The position numbers and the translations under genes are program-made. Shown here one piece after another: positions 53,043-63,005 of a stretch of 64,000 bases of DNA. How positions within the stretch are numbered: position 1 is the first letter of the stretch; every line of letters begins with the position of its first letter. The DNA is from an uncultured Tateyamaria sp. (GTDB lineage Bacteria; Pseudomonadota; Alphaproteobacteria; Rhodobacterales; Rhodobacteraceae). The stretch spans positions 1,646,501 through 1,710,500 of the forward strand of contig NZ_CANNDS010000001.1 in assembly GCF_947503415.1 (NCBI RefSeq), given 5' to 3'. Below the pieces are notes generated by a model that was not told the origin of the DNA, searched no databases, and saw nothing but the letters and a program-made list of their open reading frames with translations.

Positions 53043-54123
53043 GCCCCGCGCGCCCTGCAATGGCCCGCACAGCCGCCCGAACGCCTGCGATGGGCCGTTC
53101 GAATATCTGGGCAAACACAAGCCCCGCCGCGACCGACCCGAAGAACAGCAGTGCATCGCGGGCAAGCGTTTCGGCCGGGAATGCGGCGTCGATCAGGTGC
53201 AGCACGGGATAGTGCACCACGTAGATGGAAAAGCTGGCCCCGGCCCACCAGCGCAGGTGCGGGTGGCTGCCTTGGTAGCCCTGCACCAGCCGCGCCATGC
53301 CGATGACGTGCAGCGCGGTGAACAGCCCGATCAGGTTGTTCCAAACGAACTCGTCCGAGAAGACGAGGATGAAGCGGTAATGACCCGGCGCAAACGCATC
53401 TGCTGTCAGCTGCGCCAGCGTGTCGGGGACGTTCATCGCCTGACACAGAACGTAAGCCAGCGGCCCACCCCATGCCAGCAACCGGGCGGGTCCAGTGCTC
53501 ATGCGCGCGGCACCGCCGGACTTCACGAAGTGCCAGACGGCCACACCCATCAACCAGGCAGGCATCAAGAGCAGGATGCGGGGGCCAAAGACAATTGCCA
53601 GACCGGCCAGGAGGACAACACGGCGCAGGCCGGACATGAACACGGCCACGCCAAACAGGACGTAGAACGCGGCCTCGTAACTCAGCGACCACAGGGGGCC
53701 GTTGGTGCCCAGCCGCACCCGTTCAAACAGGCCCCATTCGTTGGACATGGTCAGACCACGGGCCAGCATGTCCCACAGGGGCAGGGGTTGGTAGAACCGG
53801 TCAGGGTAGGCCGACGCGTCCATGGGCCGTCCGATCTGGTCCAGCACGAAGGTCAGCACAAGGGCCGGCAACAGCACCGACAAAAGCCGTGTGACGCGGT
53901 TGAACGTGTAAGTGCCAAGCGTCTTGTCGCGCTCGGCGGCGAAGGCGATGACAAGGCCCGAGATCACGAAGAAGACGATGACCGCATCGCTGCCGATGTT
54001 CAGGTCGCGGGCGAATTGGTAATCCCCGCGGGTAAAGCGCGCGTACGCCACATGCGAAAAGACCACGATCAAGGTGGCCGCCACGCGCAAGGCATCGAGC
54101 CACAGCGACAGCCCCCGTGTCAT
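52969..54123 (-). CDS. Acyltransferase family 3 membrane protein
   Basis: 384 aa with about ten hydrophobic helices. Typical start LSLWLDALRVAATLIVVFSH (catalytic His in VFSHV), then VIVFFVISGLVIAF and SFSIYVVHYPVLHL. Such enzymes acylate sugars of surface glycans or other carriers at the inner membrane. ATG 54123 overlaps the sterol-desaturase-like stop (ATGA). The last about 25 codons lie antisense to the channel gene. Confidence 0.88.
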   Translation of the reverse strand: MTRGLSLWLDALRVAATLIVVFSHVAYARFTRGDYQFARDLNIGSDAVIVFFVISGLVIAFAAERDKTLGTYTFNRVTRLLSVLLPALVLTFVLDQIGRPMDASAYPDRFYQPLPLWDMLARGLTMSNEWGLFERVRLGTNGPLWSLSYEAAFYVLFGVAVFMSGLRRVVLLAGLAIVFGPRILLLMPAWLMGVAVWHFVKSGGAARMSTGPARLLAWGGPLAYVLCQAMNVPDTLAQLTADAFAPGHYRFILVFSDEFVWNNLIGLFTALHVIGMARLVQGYQGSHPHLRWWAGASFSIYVVHYPVLHLIDAAFPAETLARDALLFFGSVAAGLVFAQIFERPIAGVRAAVRAIAGRAGLSGRPRNQRHPQATLLPEMPAPRR

Positions 54124-55118
54124 TGCGCGGTTTCCCGGTTCTGCGGGGCGGAGGGATCGTCGGTGCCTTTGGTCAGCGCCTCCCAAGCCTCGACAAAGGG
54201 ATGGATGAGGGCGGCGCGCAGGGTCGGGTGCGGCTGTTCAATCGGCACGCCGCTTTCGTCCGACAGGCCGAAGGTCAGCTTTTCATGCGCCTGCGGAACA
54301 TAGAGCGATCCGAACATCAGGTCCCAGAAGGCGAACACCTCGCCGTAGTTCTTGTTGTAGTGTTTGGGGTCGTTGGAATGATGCACCTGATGCTGCGCGG
54401 GCGAGATCAGGATATGCTCCATCACCCGGCCATAGCTGAGCCATACATGGCTGTGGCGCAGGTTCGATCCAAAGGCGTTGAACAGGAAATAGCCTGCATT
54501 GACGCTGCCAATCGTCAGCACGTCGATCTTGCCCATCAGCAGGAACAGCATCAGCGCCTGCACCGATCCGACAACCACGGCGTAGATGAAAAGGCGGATC
54601 ACGATGAACACCGGGTGGTTCCGGTTTGCGGTCAAGGGCGTCAGCACCTCTGCCGAATGATGCAGCGCGTGGAACGGCCACAGCAGCGCGTTTTCATGGT
54701 GCAGGCGGTGCGCCCAGTATTTGCAGAAATCCAGCGTCAGGATCATGATCATGGTGGCGAGCGCCAGCTTGCCCCATTGCCCATCGCCCACCGCCGGGGC
54801 CAAGTCGCGCCCCGTTGCGTTCAGCATGGTGGTCAGCAGGGTGGCCGTGATCACGGGCGTCAGCGTCACGGCGGCAAAGAAGCCCGACACGGTCAGCAGC
54901 TTGTTGAACAGGAAAATCTGGATATCGACGAGGTTCGATTTGTGCGTGTAGACGTCGCGCGGCAACAGGAAGGCGGAAAAGGACGTGGGCCGCCCGCGCA
55001 CGCGCCAGATCACGTAGACCAGCACCACCGTCAGGCAGAGATACAAGAGCGCCAGACGCGAATTCCAGTCGAACAGGAACCCGGTGAAACCGTCCAGAAG
55101 TTCAAAAAAAGCGTCCAT
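54120..55118 (-). CDS. Sterol desaturase / fatty acid hydroxylase family protein
   Basis: 332 aa integral membrane di-iron protein. His clusters HRLHH, HALHHS and HQVHHSN form the metal site between membrane helices. The family hydroxylates or desaturates lipids. Coupled by ATGA to the acyltransferase, so the pair may modify a membrane lipid or carotenoid-type compound; the substrate is not visible. Confidence 0.9.
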   Translation of the reverse strand: MDAFFELLDGFTGFLFDWNSRLALLYLCLTVVLVYVIWRVRGRPTSFSAFLLPRDVYTHKSNLVDIQIFLFNKLLTVSGFFAAVTLTPVITATLLTTMLNATGRDLAPAVGDGQWGKLALATMIMILTLDFCKYWAHRLHHENALLWPFHALHHSAEVLTPLTANRNHPVFIVIRLFIYAVVVGSVQALMLFLLMGKIDVLTIGSVNAGYFLFNAFGSNLRHSHVWLSYGRVMEHILISPAQHQVHHSNDPKHYNKNYGEVFAFWDLMFGSLYVPQAHEKLTFGLSDESGVPIEQPHPTLRAALIHPFVEAWEALTKGTDDPSAPQNRETAQ

Positions 55119-55224
55119 CTCGCCCTCTTACGCCGTATGTTGGGCCTAGGCGTAGAAGACGAATTTGTTGAGAGTATGGCGACTTTAGGCAGTCATCTGG
55201 TCGATTGTTTCAAGGCGGCGTGGC

Positions 55225-56295
55225 TTACCGGATCAGATGATGTGCCACTTTTTCGTCGTCCCACGTGATGCCCAGACCGGGCCCGCGTGCGGTGACATAT
55301 CCGTCCTCCACCGCATAGGGTTCGGTCATCAAGCCGCCCGCGATATCCAGCCATTCCAGCAGGTGCGCATTGGGGGTGGCGGCCAGCGCGTGCGCGGATG
55401 CTTCGACAAACAGATGGCTGGACACGGGCACGCCTGCGGCCTCTGCCATGGCTGCCGCGCGGAACCAGCCTGTGAAGCCACCGATCTTGATCAGGTCCGG
55501 CATGGCATAGTCGGTGTCCGCGATCATTCGGGCCGCATCGGCAGGGTGCCACCAATTCTCGCCCGACTGGATGGGGGTTGAAACCGCCGTGCGGACGCGC
55601 CGGTAGCCCGCCAGATCCTCAGCAGGCACAGGCTCTTCCACCCAAGTCAGGTTCAGCCCGGCCTCTTCAATGGCACGGATGCGGGCGGTGGCCTCGGGCG
55701 CGTCAAACGCCTGATTGTAGTCCAGCATCAAGCGCCGCTCTGGCCCGATCATGTCACGCACCACACGCAGTGCGGCGACGTCTTCGGCTACGGTTGGAAA
55801 GCCCAGCTTGACCTTGATGGCCTGAAAGCCGCGCGCCAAGGATGCCTCGATCAGCCCCTCGTCCCGCCCAGGCACAAACAGGCCCTGACTGTCATAGCAG
55901 GGCAAGGGGCGCGGTGTGGCCCCAAAAAGCGCGCAGACCGGCAGCCCAGCCGCCTTGCCCTGCGCATCCCAAAGCGCCAGGTCCAGACCGGCCAGCGCCA
56001 TGCCGACCATGCCTTGTCGTCCCAGCAGGCGAAACTGTGTTTCCGTGTGGTGTGCGACATCGGCGGGCAGGGCCGACGTGCCCTTAAGTACTTCGGACAG
56101 GTCCGTCAGAAACTGCACCAGTGGCTTCAGCATCAAAGGGGTGTAGCCAAAGATATAAGCCGTGCCGGTCACGCCCTGATCCGTCTCTGCATCCACCAGC
56201 ACCAGAGGGGCCGCAGGAATGGAGGCTTGTGCCGTGGTGATGGGGACGGCCAGCGGTGCCATCACCGCCCGTGCGCGGATCTGCGCGATATGCAT
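55225..56295 (-). CDS. Mandelate racemase/muconate lactonizing-type enzyme
   Basis: 356 aa enolase-superfamily protein. KxK motif in FQAIKVKLGF, metal ligands in LMLDYNQAF, WVEEPVP and SGENWW, and the Asp/His pair (PDLIKIGG; SSHLFVE) that marks the mandelate racemase subgroup. Its start shares one base with the permease stop, so it is the last gene of the importer operon and probably acts on the imported compound. ATG 56295 is chosen on that overlap. Confidence 0.88.
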   Translation of the reverse strand: MHIAQIRARAVMAPLAVPITTAQASIPAAPLVLVDAETDQGVTGTAYIFGYTPLMLKPLVQFLTDLSEVLKGTSALPADVAHHTETQFRLLGRQGMVGMALAGLDLALWDAQGKAAGLPVCALFGATPRPLPCYDSQGLFVPGRDEGLIEASLARGFQAIKVKLGFPTVAEDVAALRVVRDMIGPERRLMLDYNQAFDAPEATARIRAIEEAGLNLTWVEEPVPAEDLAGYRRVRTAVSTPIQSGENWWHPADAARMIADTDYAMPDLIKIGGFTGWFRAAAMAEAAGVPVSSHLFVEASAHALAATPNAHLLEWLDIAGGLMTEPYAVEDGYVTARGPGLGITWDDEKVAHHLIR

Positions 56296-57446
56296 CAGGT
56301 ATAGGGGTCCAGACTGTCGCGCAGCCCGTCGCCAAGGAAGTTGAAGGCCAGAACCACGATGATGATCGGCAGCATGGGAATGGCCGTCCATGGGTAGATC
56401 TCGATGCTGGCCAGGTTCTGCGCATCATTCAGCATCACGCCCCACGACACCGCAGGGGCGCGCAGGCCAAGGCCCAGGAAGGACAGGGCCGTTTCGCCCA
56501 GGATCATGGCGGGGATCGACAGGGTGGCCGACGCAATGAGGTGAGACATGAAGTTCGGCAACAGGTGTCGCCGGATCACGCGGGACGGTTTTGCCCCCAT
56601 CATCTCTGCTGCGCGTACATATTCTTCCTCTCTCAACGAGAGGAACTTACTTCGGACCGCCCGTGCCAGCCCCGGCCAGTCAAGGAGGCCAAGGATGATA
56701 CTGATGATGAAAAACACCGACACCGGCCCCCAGTTTGATGGCACCGCCGCCGATAGGGCCAGCCACAAGGGCAGTTCGGGCAGGGACCGCAGGATTTCAA
56801 TGGCGCGGTTCACGACCCAGTCGATCCAGCCGCCGAAATAGCCCGCAATGGCCCCGAACCCGATGCCCAGAATGAAGGACACGGTGATGCCGATCAGGCC
56901 CACCGTCAGCGACAGCTGCGCGCCATAGGAGATGCGGGAAAACACGTCGCGCCCCAGCCGGTCGGAGCCGAAGATGAACACCGTCGCCCCTTCGGGCGCG
57001 CAGAACAGGTGGCGGTCGGCGGGGATCAGGAAGAACAGCTTGTATTCGGTCCGGTTGCAGAAGAACTGCAAGGGCATGGGCCGGGATGTGTCCGTCTCGT
57101 ACACCCACTGGAAGTTCTCCAGATCGGCGCTGCCGGTTGTGGGGTAGACAAAGGGGCCGACAAACTCGCCCTCGTGCCAGAATTTGATGGCTTGGGGCGG
57201 GTGGTACAGGTAATCGGCGCTGCGTTCATTGGGCGTGTAGGGCGATATGAACCCGGCAAACGGGATCGCCATATAGGCCAGAAACAGGAAGATGCCCGAG
57301 ATCAAGGCCAGCCTGTGTTTGCGGAACTTGCGCCAGACCAGCACCCAGTTGGGGGCATCCATGTCCGACCGTTCGGGGGCCGACAGGTCCACGTTCGGGT
57401 CATAGGGGGCGTCGTCGATAAAGCGGCCGTCGGGCAGGGTGCTCAT
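56295..57446 (-). CDS. ABC transporter permease, OppC/YejE-like
   Basis: 383 aa. First membrane helix near residues 47-68, then a long periplasmic insert (about 70-165) as in YejE-type permeases, then five helices with the EAA loop EEEYVRAAEMMGAKPSRVIRRHLLPN. It pairs with the permease encoded upstream. ATG 57446 fits the family start; 57488 overlaps the upstream gene. Confidence 0.9.
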   Translation of the reverse strand: MSTLPDGRFIDDAPYDPNVDLSAPERSDMDAPNWVLVWRKFRKHRLALISGIFLFLAYMAIPFAGFISPYTPNERSADYLYHPPQAIKFWHEGEFVGPFVYPTTGSADLENFQWVYETDTSRPMPLQFFCNRTEYKLFFLIPADRHLFCAPEGATVFIFGSDRLGRDVFSRISYGAQLSLTVGLIGITVSFILGIGFGAIAGYFGGWIDWVVNRAIEILRSLPELPLWLALSAAVPSNWGPVSVFFIISIILGLLDWPGLARAVRSKFLSLREEEYVRAAEMMGAKPSRVIRRHLLPNFMSHLIASATLSIPAMILGETALSFLGLGLRAPAVSWGVMLNDAQNLASIEIYPWTAIPMLPIIIVVLAFNFLGDGLRDSLDPYT

Positions 57447-57450
57447 GGTC

Positions 57451-58479
57451 TTATCCTTCCCGTGCGCCGTAGCGGATGCGTGGATCAAGCAGGACCAGCA
57501 GCAGGTCCGAGATCATCGTGCCGATGAGGGTCAGGAGTGCGACGAACATCAACACGAAGGCCGCAAGGAATTGGTCCTGCGACTTGAGCGCTGTCAGAAG
57601 CGCAGGCCCGATGGTTTGCAAGCCTAGCACCACCGACACAAGAACGGACCCCGACACCATGGCAGGCAGCAGGTTGCCGATATCGGCAACAAATGGGTTG
57701 AAGGCCATGCGAAGCGGGTACTTGGTCAACAGCTTGGCGGGGGCGAGGCCCTTGGCCATGCCGGTCTCGACATACGGTTTGCTCAGCTCGTCCAGCATGT
57801 TGGCGCGCAGGCGCTGCATCATCGCGGCAGCCCCGGAGGTGCCGATGACAAAGGTGGGCACGATCAGGTGGACCAGCACGCTTTGCACCTTAGCAAGGCT
57901 CATCGGCTCGCCTTCGTATTCGGGCGCCATCAGGCCACCGATGGGCAGGCCCAGGTACTTGTTGCCGTAATAGAACAGCATCAGCGCGAGCAGGAAGTTG
58001 GGCGTGGCAAGGCCCAGATAGCCCACGAAAGCGGTGGTGTAGTCGACCCAGGTGGCGGACCGGGCCGCCGCCAACACCCCAAGGGGCAGGGCCACAAGAT
58101 ACACGAACAGAACCGCAGCGAGGTTCACCAGAACCGTCAACCACAGCGCGTCGCCCACGATGTCCGCCACGGGCGCGTCAAATTCAAAGGACCAGCCAAA
58201 ATCACCCTGCAAGAGGCCCGAGAACCCCTGCGGGCCGGGGGCGACACCAACCCAGATCAGGTATTGTTGCCACAATGGCCGGTCGAGCGAATATTCGGTG
58301 CGCAGAAACTCCGCTTTGGCGACACCTTCGGCCTGACCTGTGGCTCGCAGCTCGGCAATCTGGTTTGACAGATAGTCACCGGGCGGCAGGTTGATGATGA
58401 TGAAAATCAGCATCGACACCACGATCAACGTCAGGATCATCGTCAGCAGCCGGTAAGCTGCATAGCGGATGAACATCAT
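57451..58479 (-). CDS. ABC transporter permease, OppB/YejB-like
   Basis: 342 aa with six membrane helices. N-terminal MMFIRYAAYRLLTMILTLIV; EAA loop SKPYVETGMAKGLAPAKLLT. It overlaps the binding-protein stop by ATGA and is four bases from the next permease gene. Confidence 0.93.
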   Translation of the reverse strand: MMFIRYAAYRLLTMILTLIVVSMLIFIIINLPPGDYLSNQIAELRATGQAEGVAKAEFLRTEYSLDRPLWQQYLIWVGVAPGPQGFSGLLQGDFGWSFEFDAPVADIVGDALWLTVLVNLAAVLFVYLVALPLGVLAAARSATWVDYTTAFVGYLGLATPNFLLALMLFYYGNKYLGLPIGGLMAPEYEGEPMSLAKVQSVLVHLIVPTFVIGTSGAAAMMQRLRANMLDELSKPYVETGMAKGLAPAKLLTKYPLRMAFNPFVADIGNLLPAMVSGSVLVSVVLGLQTIGPALLTALKSQDQFLAAFVLMFVALLTLIGTMISDLLLVLLDPRIRYGAREG

Positions 58480-60416
58480 TCACTCACCTGCGCGATCTGT
58501 TCATCATCCGAGAAATAGAATTCGTCGATCCGGTGCACTCCGAAATGCGCACCGGGGTCCCAGGCCCATTTGCCCTGCACCGGCACATTGCGCAGCCGGT
58601 CAGACACGACGATGGGCTGCGGTGCTTCGCTCAGGATGCCGATGCCGAACTGGTTGTCGGCGTGGATTTTCAGCATCTCCGCCCAGATGCGGGTACGCCC
58701 CGTGCGGTCGCTTGTTTCCTTCCACTCGGCGCTCAGCTCCATAAGACGGGCAGCAGGCTCAAGGTCCACGGGTTCGCCCGCAGCGCCGTGGGTCTGGTAA
58801 TATTGCCCCCATTTGGGCCAGGCAAAGAACACCTGATCGGTGGGTGCCAGATATCCGGGCGGCGTGTCGGGCTGCGGCAATCCATTGTCCCATCCGTACC
58901 AGACGGCTGCCATTGTCACGCCGGAAAAGACCCGGTTGCGCAGGATGTCACGGTCCAGCGGGCGCATGATCAGCTGAATGCCGATGTCGCGCCACGTGTC
59001 GGTGATGATGGCGAGGGCGTTTTCGACCTCTTGCCGTTCGCCGGCGGTTTCGATCACAAACTCCATGGGCCGCCCGTCGGGCAGCAGCCGGATGCCAGCA
59101 GGCGTGCGTTGGTTCAGACCCATCTGGTCCAGCATCACATTGGCCGTGTCCGGATCGTAGATCGCCCATTGGGTCAGGTTCGACGGATCAAACAGCGGGC
59201 TTTTTGCGAGCGCCGTCATGCCCCCTTCCTTGCCGAGACCGAAATAGAGGGCGCGGTTGATCATGCGTCGGTCGATGCCCAATGACAGCGCGCGGCGGAA
59301 CCGCGCATCGCGGATCACCTCGCGCCAGACCGGGTCGGCAAAGTTGAGGTTGGGGTAGATGGCGATCTGGCTCGCCGCGCCATTGGACCACAGATAGGTG
59401 CGGTAGGGCGCGCCGTCCGCTTCGCCCTTTTTCAGGATCGAGGTGTCGCGGAAATCAAGGCCACGGGCCTGCAAATCCGTCTCGCCCGCGTTGGCCTTGG
59501 CGGCGACAAGGCCGGAGCCCACGATGTCCATCTCGACCACGTCGATGTAAGGCAGATGCGTGCCGCGGGCGTCAACGCGGTGAAAATACGGGTTGCGCAC
59601 AAACAGATGCCGCATCGCCGCCCCGGTCGAGGCGGGCTTCCACGGCTGCAAGGTCGGCAATTCGTGATTGTCGAACTTGTACATATTGTCGAGCTTGTTG
59701 TGCAGCGGTGCCCAACTGCGCACGCGCTTGGCGTCGATCATTTCTTCCATCTGTTCCATCGTGTTGAAGGCGACATGGAACTGTTTGAGGTAGTGGGCCG
59801 GGCGGTAGATGAACGGTGGGCTGGCCTGCGCCAGTGATTGCAGGAAGTTGGGGTTCGCTTTCGGGAACTCGACTACCACGGTTACGTCATCGGGGAAGGT
59901 CATCGTGGCGATCTCGTCGCCCACGCGCATCACTTCTGGCGGGCCATTGGGGCTTAACTCGTCGTTCTGGGCGACATGTTCCCACCAGTACTGGAAGTCT
60001 GCCGAGGTGAAGGGCGCGCCATCCGACCAGCGGTGACCGGGTCGCAGATGCAGGGTAAAGATGCGCCCGTCTTCGACTTCCACATCGCGCAGGATGTCTG
60101 GCTTCAGCTCGTAATTGTGGTCGTAGCCCACAAGCCGGGCATAGCCGTAAACGACCATCTGCCGCACATCCTTGGAGCGGGTGACCATGGTGCGCAAGGT
60201 GCCGCCTTGGGTGCCGAACTTGCGGCCCTTGGCTTCAAGATCGACAATCAGCGGCGTGTCGGGGATGCGGTCCACCGCCGGGTCCATCTGCCCTTTCTTC
60301 ACCTCCGGCGCCCAGAATTCACTTTCCTGCACAACGGGTTGGGCCGTGGCGGGCAGCGCCATCAGCCCTGCAAAAAGAACGGCAGTCAAACGGGGCAGTC
60401 GAACGTGTCTAAACAT
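58476..60416 (-). CDS. ABC transporter substrate-binding protein, family 5 (large)
   Basis: 646 aa periplasmic binding protein. Signal peptide PRLTAVLFAGLMALPATA. Family-5 blocks include LRPGHRWSDGAPFTSADFQYWWE and RRALSLGIDRRMINRALYFG. Its length and class match binding proteins for peptides, opine-like or oligosaccharide substrates. ATG 60416 overlaps the ATPase gene end by eight bases. Confidence 0.92.
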   Translation of the reverse strand: MFRHVRLPRLTAVLFAGLMALPATAQPVVQESEFWAPEVKKGQMDPAVDRIPDTPLIVDLEAKGRKFGTQGGTLRTMVTRSKDVRQMVVYGYARLVGYDHNYELKPDILRDVEVEDGRIFTLHLRPGHRWSDGAPFTSADFQYWWEHVAQNDELSPNGPPEVMRVGDEIATMTFPDDVTVVVEFPKANPNFLQSLAQASPPFIYRPAHYLKQFHVAFNTMEQMEEMIDAKRVRSWAPLHNKLDNMYKFDNHELPTLQPWKPASTGAAMRHLFVRNPYFHRVDARGTHLPYIDVVEMDIVGSGLVAAKANAGETDLQARGLDFRDTSILKKGEADGAPYRTYLWSNGAASQIAIYPNLNFADPVWREVIRDARFRRALSLGIDRRMINRALYFGLGKEGGMTALAKSPLFDPSNLTQWAIYDPDTANVMLDQMGLNQRTPAGIRLLPDGRPMEFVIETAGERQEVENALAIITDTWRDIGIQLIMRPLDRDILRNRVFSGVTMAAVWYGWDNGLPQPDTPPGYLAPTDQVFFAWPKWGQYYQTHGAAGEPVDLEPAARLMELSAEWKETSDRTGRTRIWAEMLKIHADNQFGIGILSEAPQPIVVSDRLRNVPVQGKWAWDPGAHFGVHRIDEFYFSDDEQIAQVSE

Positions 60417-62178
60417 GGCAGCGCACCTTGTGTCCGGGTTCGATTTGTATGAGGGCAGGGGCATCCACGCCCTCGAAGCGAAACATATCTGGCCAGCTTG
60501 CGGGGGATCCCGCGCCACGGGCAACTTCGGTCAGGTCAATGGGCCTGTGCACATCCGGTTCCGGCTGTGCTGCGATCAGGGCCTTGGTATATGGGTGGCG
60601 CGGATTGTAGAACAAGGTCTGCGGCGGGGCCTGTTCCACCACGACACCCTGACGCATCACGGCCACCTCGTCGGCGATACGGGCCACAACGGCCAGATCG
60701 TGACTGATAAAGAGATAGCTCAACCCCATCCCGTCGCGGATGCGTTCCAGCAGGGACAGGATCTGCTCCTGCACGGACACGTCGAGCGCCGAGGTCGGCT
60801 CGTCACAGACCAGCAGCACCGGGTCCAGTGTCAGCGCGCGCGCAATGGACAGGCGCTGCCGTTGCCCGCCGGAAAACGCATGCGGATAGCGTTTCAGCAT
60901 GTCGGGATCGAGACCCACCCAGCGCAACATCTCGGCCGCCTTGTCACGGCGGGCGATCTTGTTGCCCATGCGGTGGATTTCCATCGGTTCGGTCAGTGCC
61001 TCTTGCACGCGCATACGAGGGCTGAGCGAGGAATAGGGGTCCTGAAAGACCATCTGGGCCTGCCGTTGAAAGGCCACCTTGTCGGCACGGCTCAACTTGT
61101 TGATGCACACGGGCTCTTCGTCGATGTCGGCCCGGAACAGCACTTCGGACCCTTCATCGGGCACCTCGGCGCCCAGTGCGATGCGGGCGCAGGTCGTCTT
61201 GCCCGACCCGCTTTCGCCCACCACCGCCAGCGTCTTGCCGCGCGGCAGCTTCAGGTTCACGTCAACACAGGCATGCACCTTTTTCTGGGCGCGCCAACCG
61301 CCCGCGCGAACGGTGTAGGTCTTGCAGACGTTGTTCAACTCGAGGATCAGATCCTTGTCCGGCAAAGGCTCTGCCGGTTTTGGATCCTTCGGGATCATGG
61401 GGGCGGCGGCAAACAGCTTTTGGGTGTAGCCATGGCCCGGCGCGCCCAACACTGCCGGCGCAGGGCCGCTTTCCATCACGTGGCCCTTGTTCATCACCAC
61501 GACGCTGTCGGCCATGTTGGCGACGACGCCCAGATCGTGGGTGACGAGGATCATCGCCATGCCGGTGTCGCGTTGGAGGTCCTTCATCAGGCCAAGCACC
61601 TGCGCTTGGGTCGTCACGTCCAGGGCCGTGGTCGGCTCGTCGGCGATCAGCAGATCAGGCTTGGCGACCATGGCCATGGCGATCATCGCACGCTGGCGCA
61701 TGCCGCCCGACATCTCGAACGGATAGGCCCGGAACGCGCGTTCGGCATCGGCAAAGCCGACGCGGTCGAAGGTGGCCAGAACATCACGCTTGGCCTCTGC
61801 GGCCGACATGTCACGGTGCAGGGTCAGAACCTCGGACACCTGATTGCCGATACGGTGCAACGGCGAGAGCGAGCGCATCGGTTCCTGAAAAATCATCGCG
61901 ATGCGATCACCGCGAATGTCACGGATGGCCCGGTTGGGCAGTTGCAACAGGTCAGCGCGCGACGACCCTGTGCCAAATATCACCTGACCCTGACGCAGCT
62001 GCGCGGTCTTGGGCAGGATGCGCAATACGGACCGGCAGGTCAGCGTTTTGCCGGACCCGCTCTCGCCCACAAGCGCAAGCGTTTCCCCGTTCGCGACCGA
62101 AAAGTTGACACCGGCCACAACCGGCGGGGCCGAGCCAAAGCCGATCGACAGGTTCTTCACTTCCAGAAGCGGGGCCAT
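60409..62178 (-). CDS. Fused dual ABC transporter ATP-binding protein (OppD-OppF type)
   Basis: 589 aa with two nucleotide-binding domains. Walker A GESGSGKT occurs near residues 38 and 325; signatures [14 protein letters not shown] and [15 protein letters not shown]; Walker [13 protein letters not shown] and [12 protein letters not shown]. YejF/GsiA-like layout. It is the first gene of the importer operon, divergent from the methyltransferase at 62321. Confidence 0.94.
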   Translation of the reverse strand: MAPLLEVKNLSIGFGSAPPVVAGVNFSVANGETLALVGESGSGKTLTCRSVLRILPKTAQLRQGQVIFGTGSSRADLLQLPNRAIRDIRGDRIAMIFQEPMRSLSPLHRIGNQVSEVLTLHRDMSAAEAKRDVLATFDRVGFADAERAFRAYPFEMSGGMRQRAMIAMAMVAKPDLLIADEPTTALDVTTQAQVLGLMKDLQRDTGMAMILVTHDLGVVANMADSVVVMNKGHVMESGPAPAVLGAPGHGYTQKLFAAAPMIPKDPKPAEPLPDKDLILELNNVCKTYTVRAGGWRAQKKVHACVDVNLKLPRGKTLAVVGESGSGKTTCARIALGAEVPDEGSEVLFRADIDEEPVCINKLSRADKVAFQRQAQMVFQDPYSSLSPRMRVQEALTEPMEIHRMGNKIARRDKAAEMLRWVGLDPDMLKRYPHAFSGGQRQRLSIARALTLDPVLLVCDEPTSALDVSVQEQILSLLERIRDGMGLSYLFISHDLAVVARIADEVAVMRQGVVVEQAPPQTLFYNPRHPYTKALIAAQPEPDVHRPIDLTEVARGAGSPASWPDMFRFEGVDAPALIQIEPGHKVRCHV

Positions 62179-62284
62179 TCAAGGTCCTTTGTTAGCGCGC
62201 ACATGCACGTGCCAGTCAAACCGATTCCGACGACCACGTCCATACACGGGAAACTCGCGCAATTGTGCTACCGTTCCATCACTT

Positions 62285-62305
62285 TTTGCCCCATCTAGGG
62301 GCAAA
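62285..62305. promoter_or_regulatory. Leader hairpin before the methyltransferase gene
   Basis: TTTGCCCC, loop ATCTA, GGGGCAAA: perfect 8-bp stem three bases before the ribosome site AAGGAA of the gene at 62321. Confidence 0.5.
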
Positions 62306-62320
62306 GCGAAGGAATACACG

Positions 62321-62818
62321 ATGACGCAAAGCCGCCTTGACCTGTTTGTGGACCGTATGGTGTCCCAACGCGCCTGTCTGGATCATGCCGCCAAGACCAT
62401 CGCTGATCTGGATGGGCCGGTGTTCGAACTGGGGTTGGGGAACGGTCGAACCTATCACCATATGCGTCACATCATGCCGTCGCGGGACATCTATGTCTTT
62501 GAACGGGCCGTCGCCTCGCATCCCGACAGCACGCCCCCCGATGACATGGTTCTGCTTGGCGATGTGTTCGACACCCTGCCGCAGGCACAGGCGCGCTTTG
62601 GACCGACGGCTGTGCTGATCCACGCTGATCTGGGCGGGCACAATCGAAAGAAAAACGATATCTTTGCGCAAAAAGTGTCCCCCTTGATCGAACCGCTGCT
62701 GGCCATGGGCGGTTTGATGGTGTCATCGGACAAGATGTATTTCGATGCTCTGGTCGAACAGCCCTTGCCCGAAGGGGCGGTGCCGGGGCGGTGTTTCATC
62801 TACCGGCGCGAGAGCTGA
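62321..62818 (+). CDS. Class I SAM-dependent methyltransferase (relative of 43978)
   Basis: 165 aa. SAM motif VFELGLGNGRTYHHMRH, then IYVFERAV; later VLIHADLGGHNRKKND. Related to the glycan-operon methyltransferase by the GLGNGRTY block and overall length. ATG 62321 has AAGGAA upstream. Monocistronic; substrate unknown. Confidence 0.82.
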   Translation: MTQSRLDLFVDRMVSQRACLDHAAKTIADLDGPVFELGLGNGRTYHHMRHIMPSRDIYVFERAVASHPDSTPPDDMVLLGDVFDTLPQAQARFGPTAVLIHADLGGHNRKKNDIFAQKVSPLIEPLLAMGGLMVSSDKMYFDALVEQPLPEGAVPGRCFIYRRES

Positions 62819-63005
62819 TCGGCACCACGACCTGGTTGAGATCGGCCCTTCGGGGAAAGTTTATCTGGCAAGATGAAGAGCGGATCAGCGCCCAAGTGAC
62901 GTTGCGGCGCGTGTTGAAGTGCTTGCCCTTTTTTCGTGCACGCCTAGGCTGAACCTTGCGCCGGGTGGAAGACCCCGTGCGCTTTTCAACACCGGCGGAG
63001 GGACC

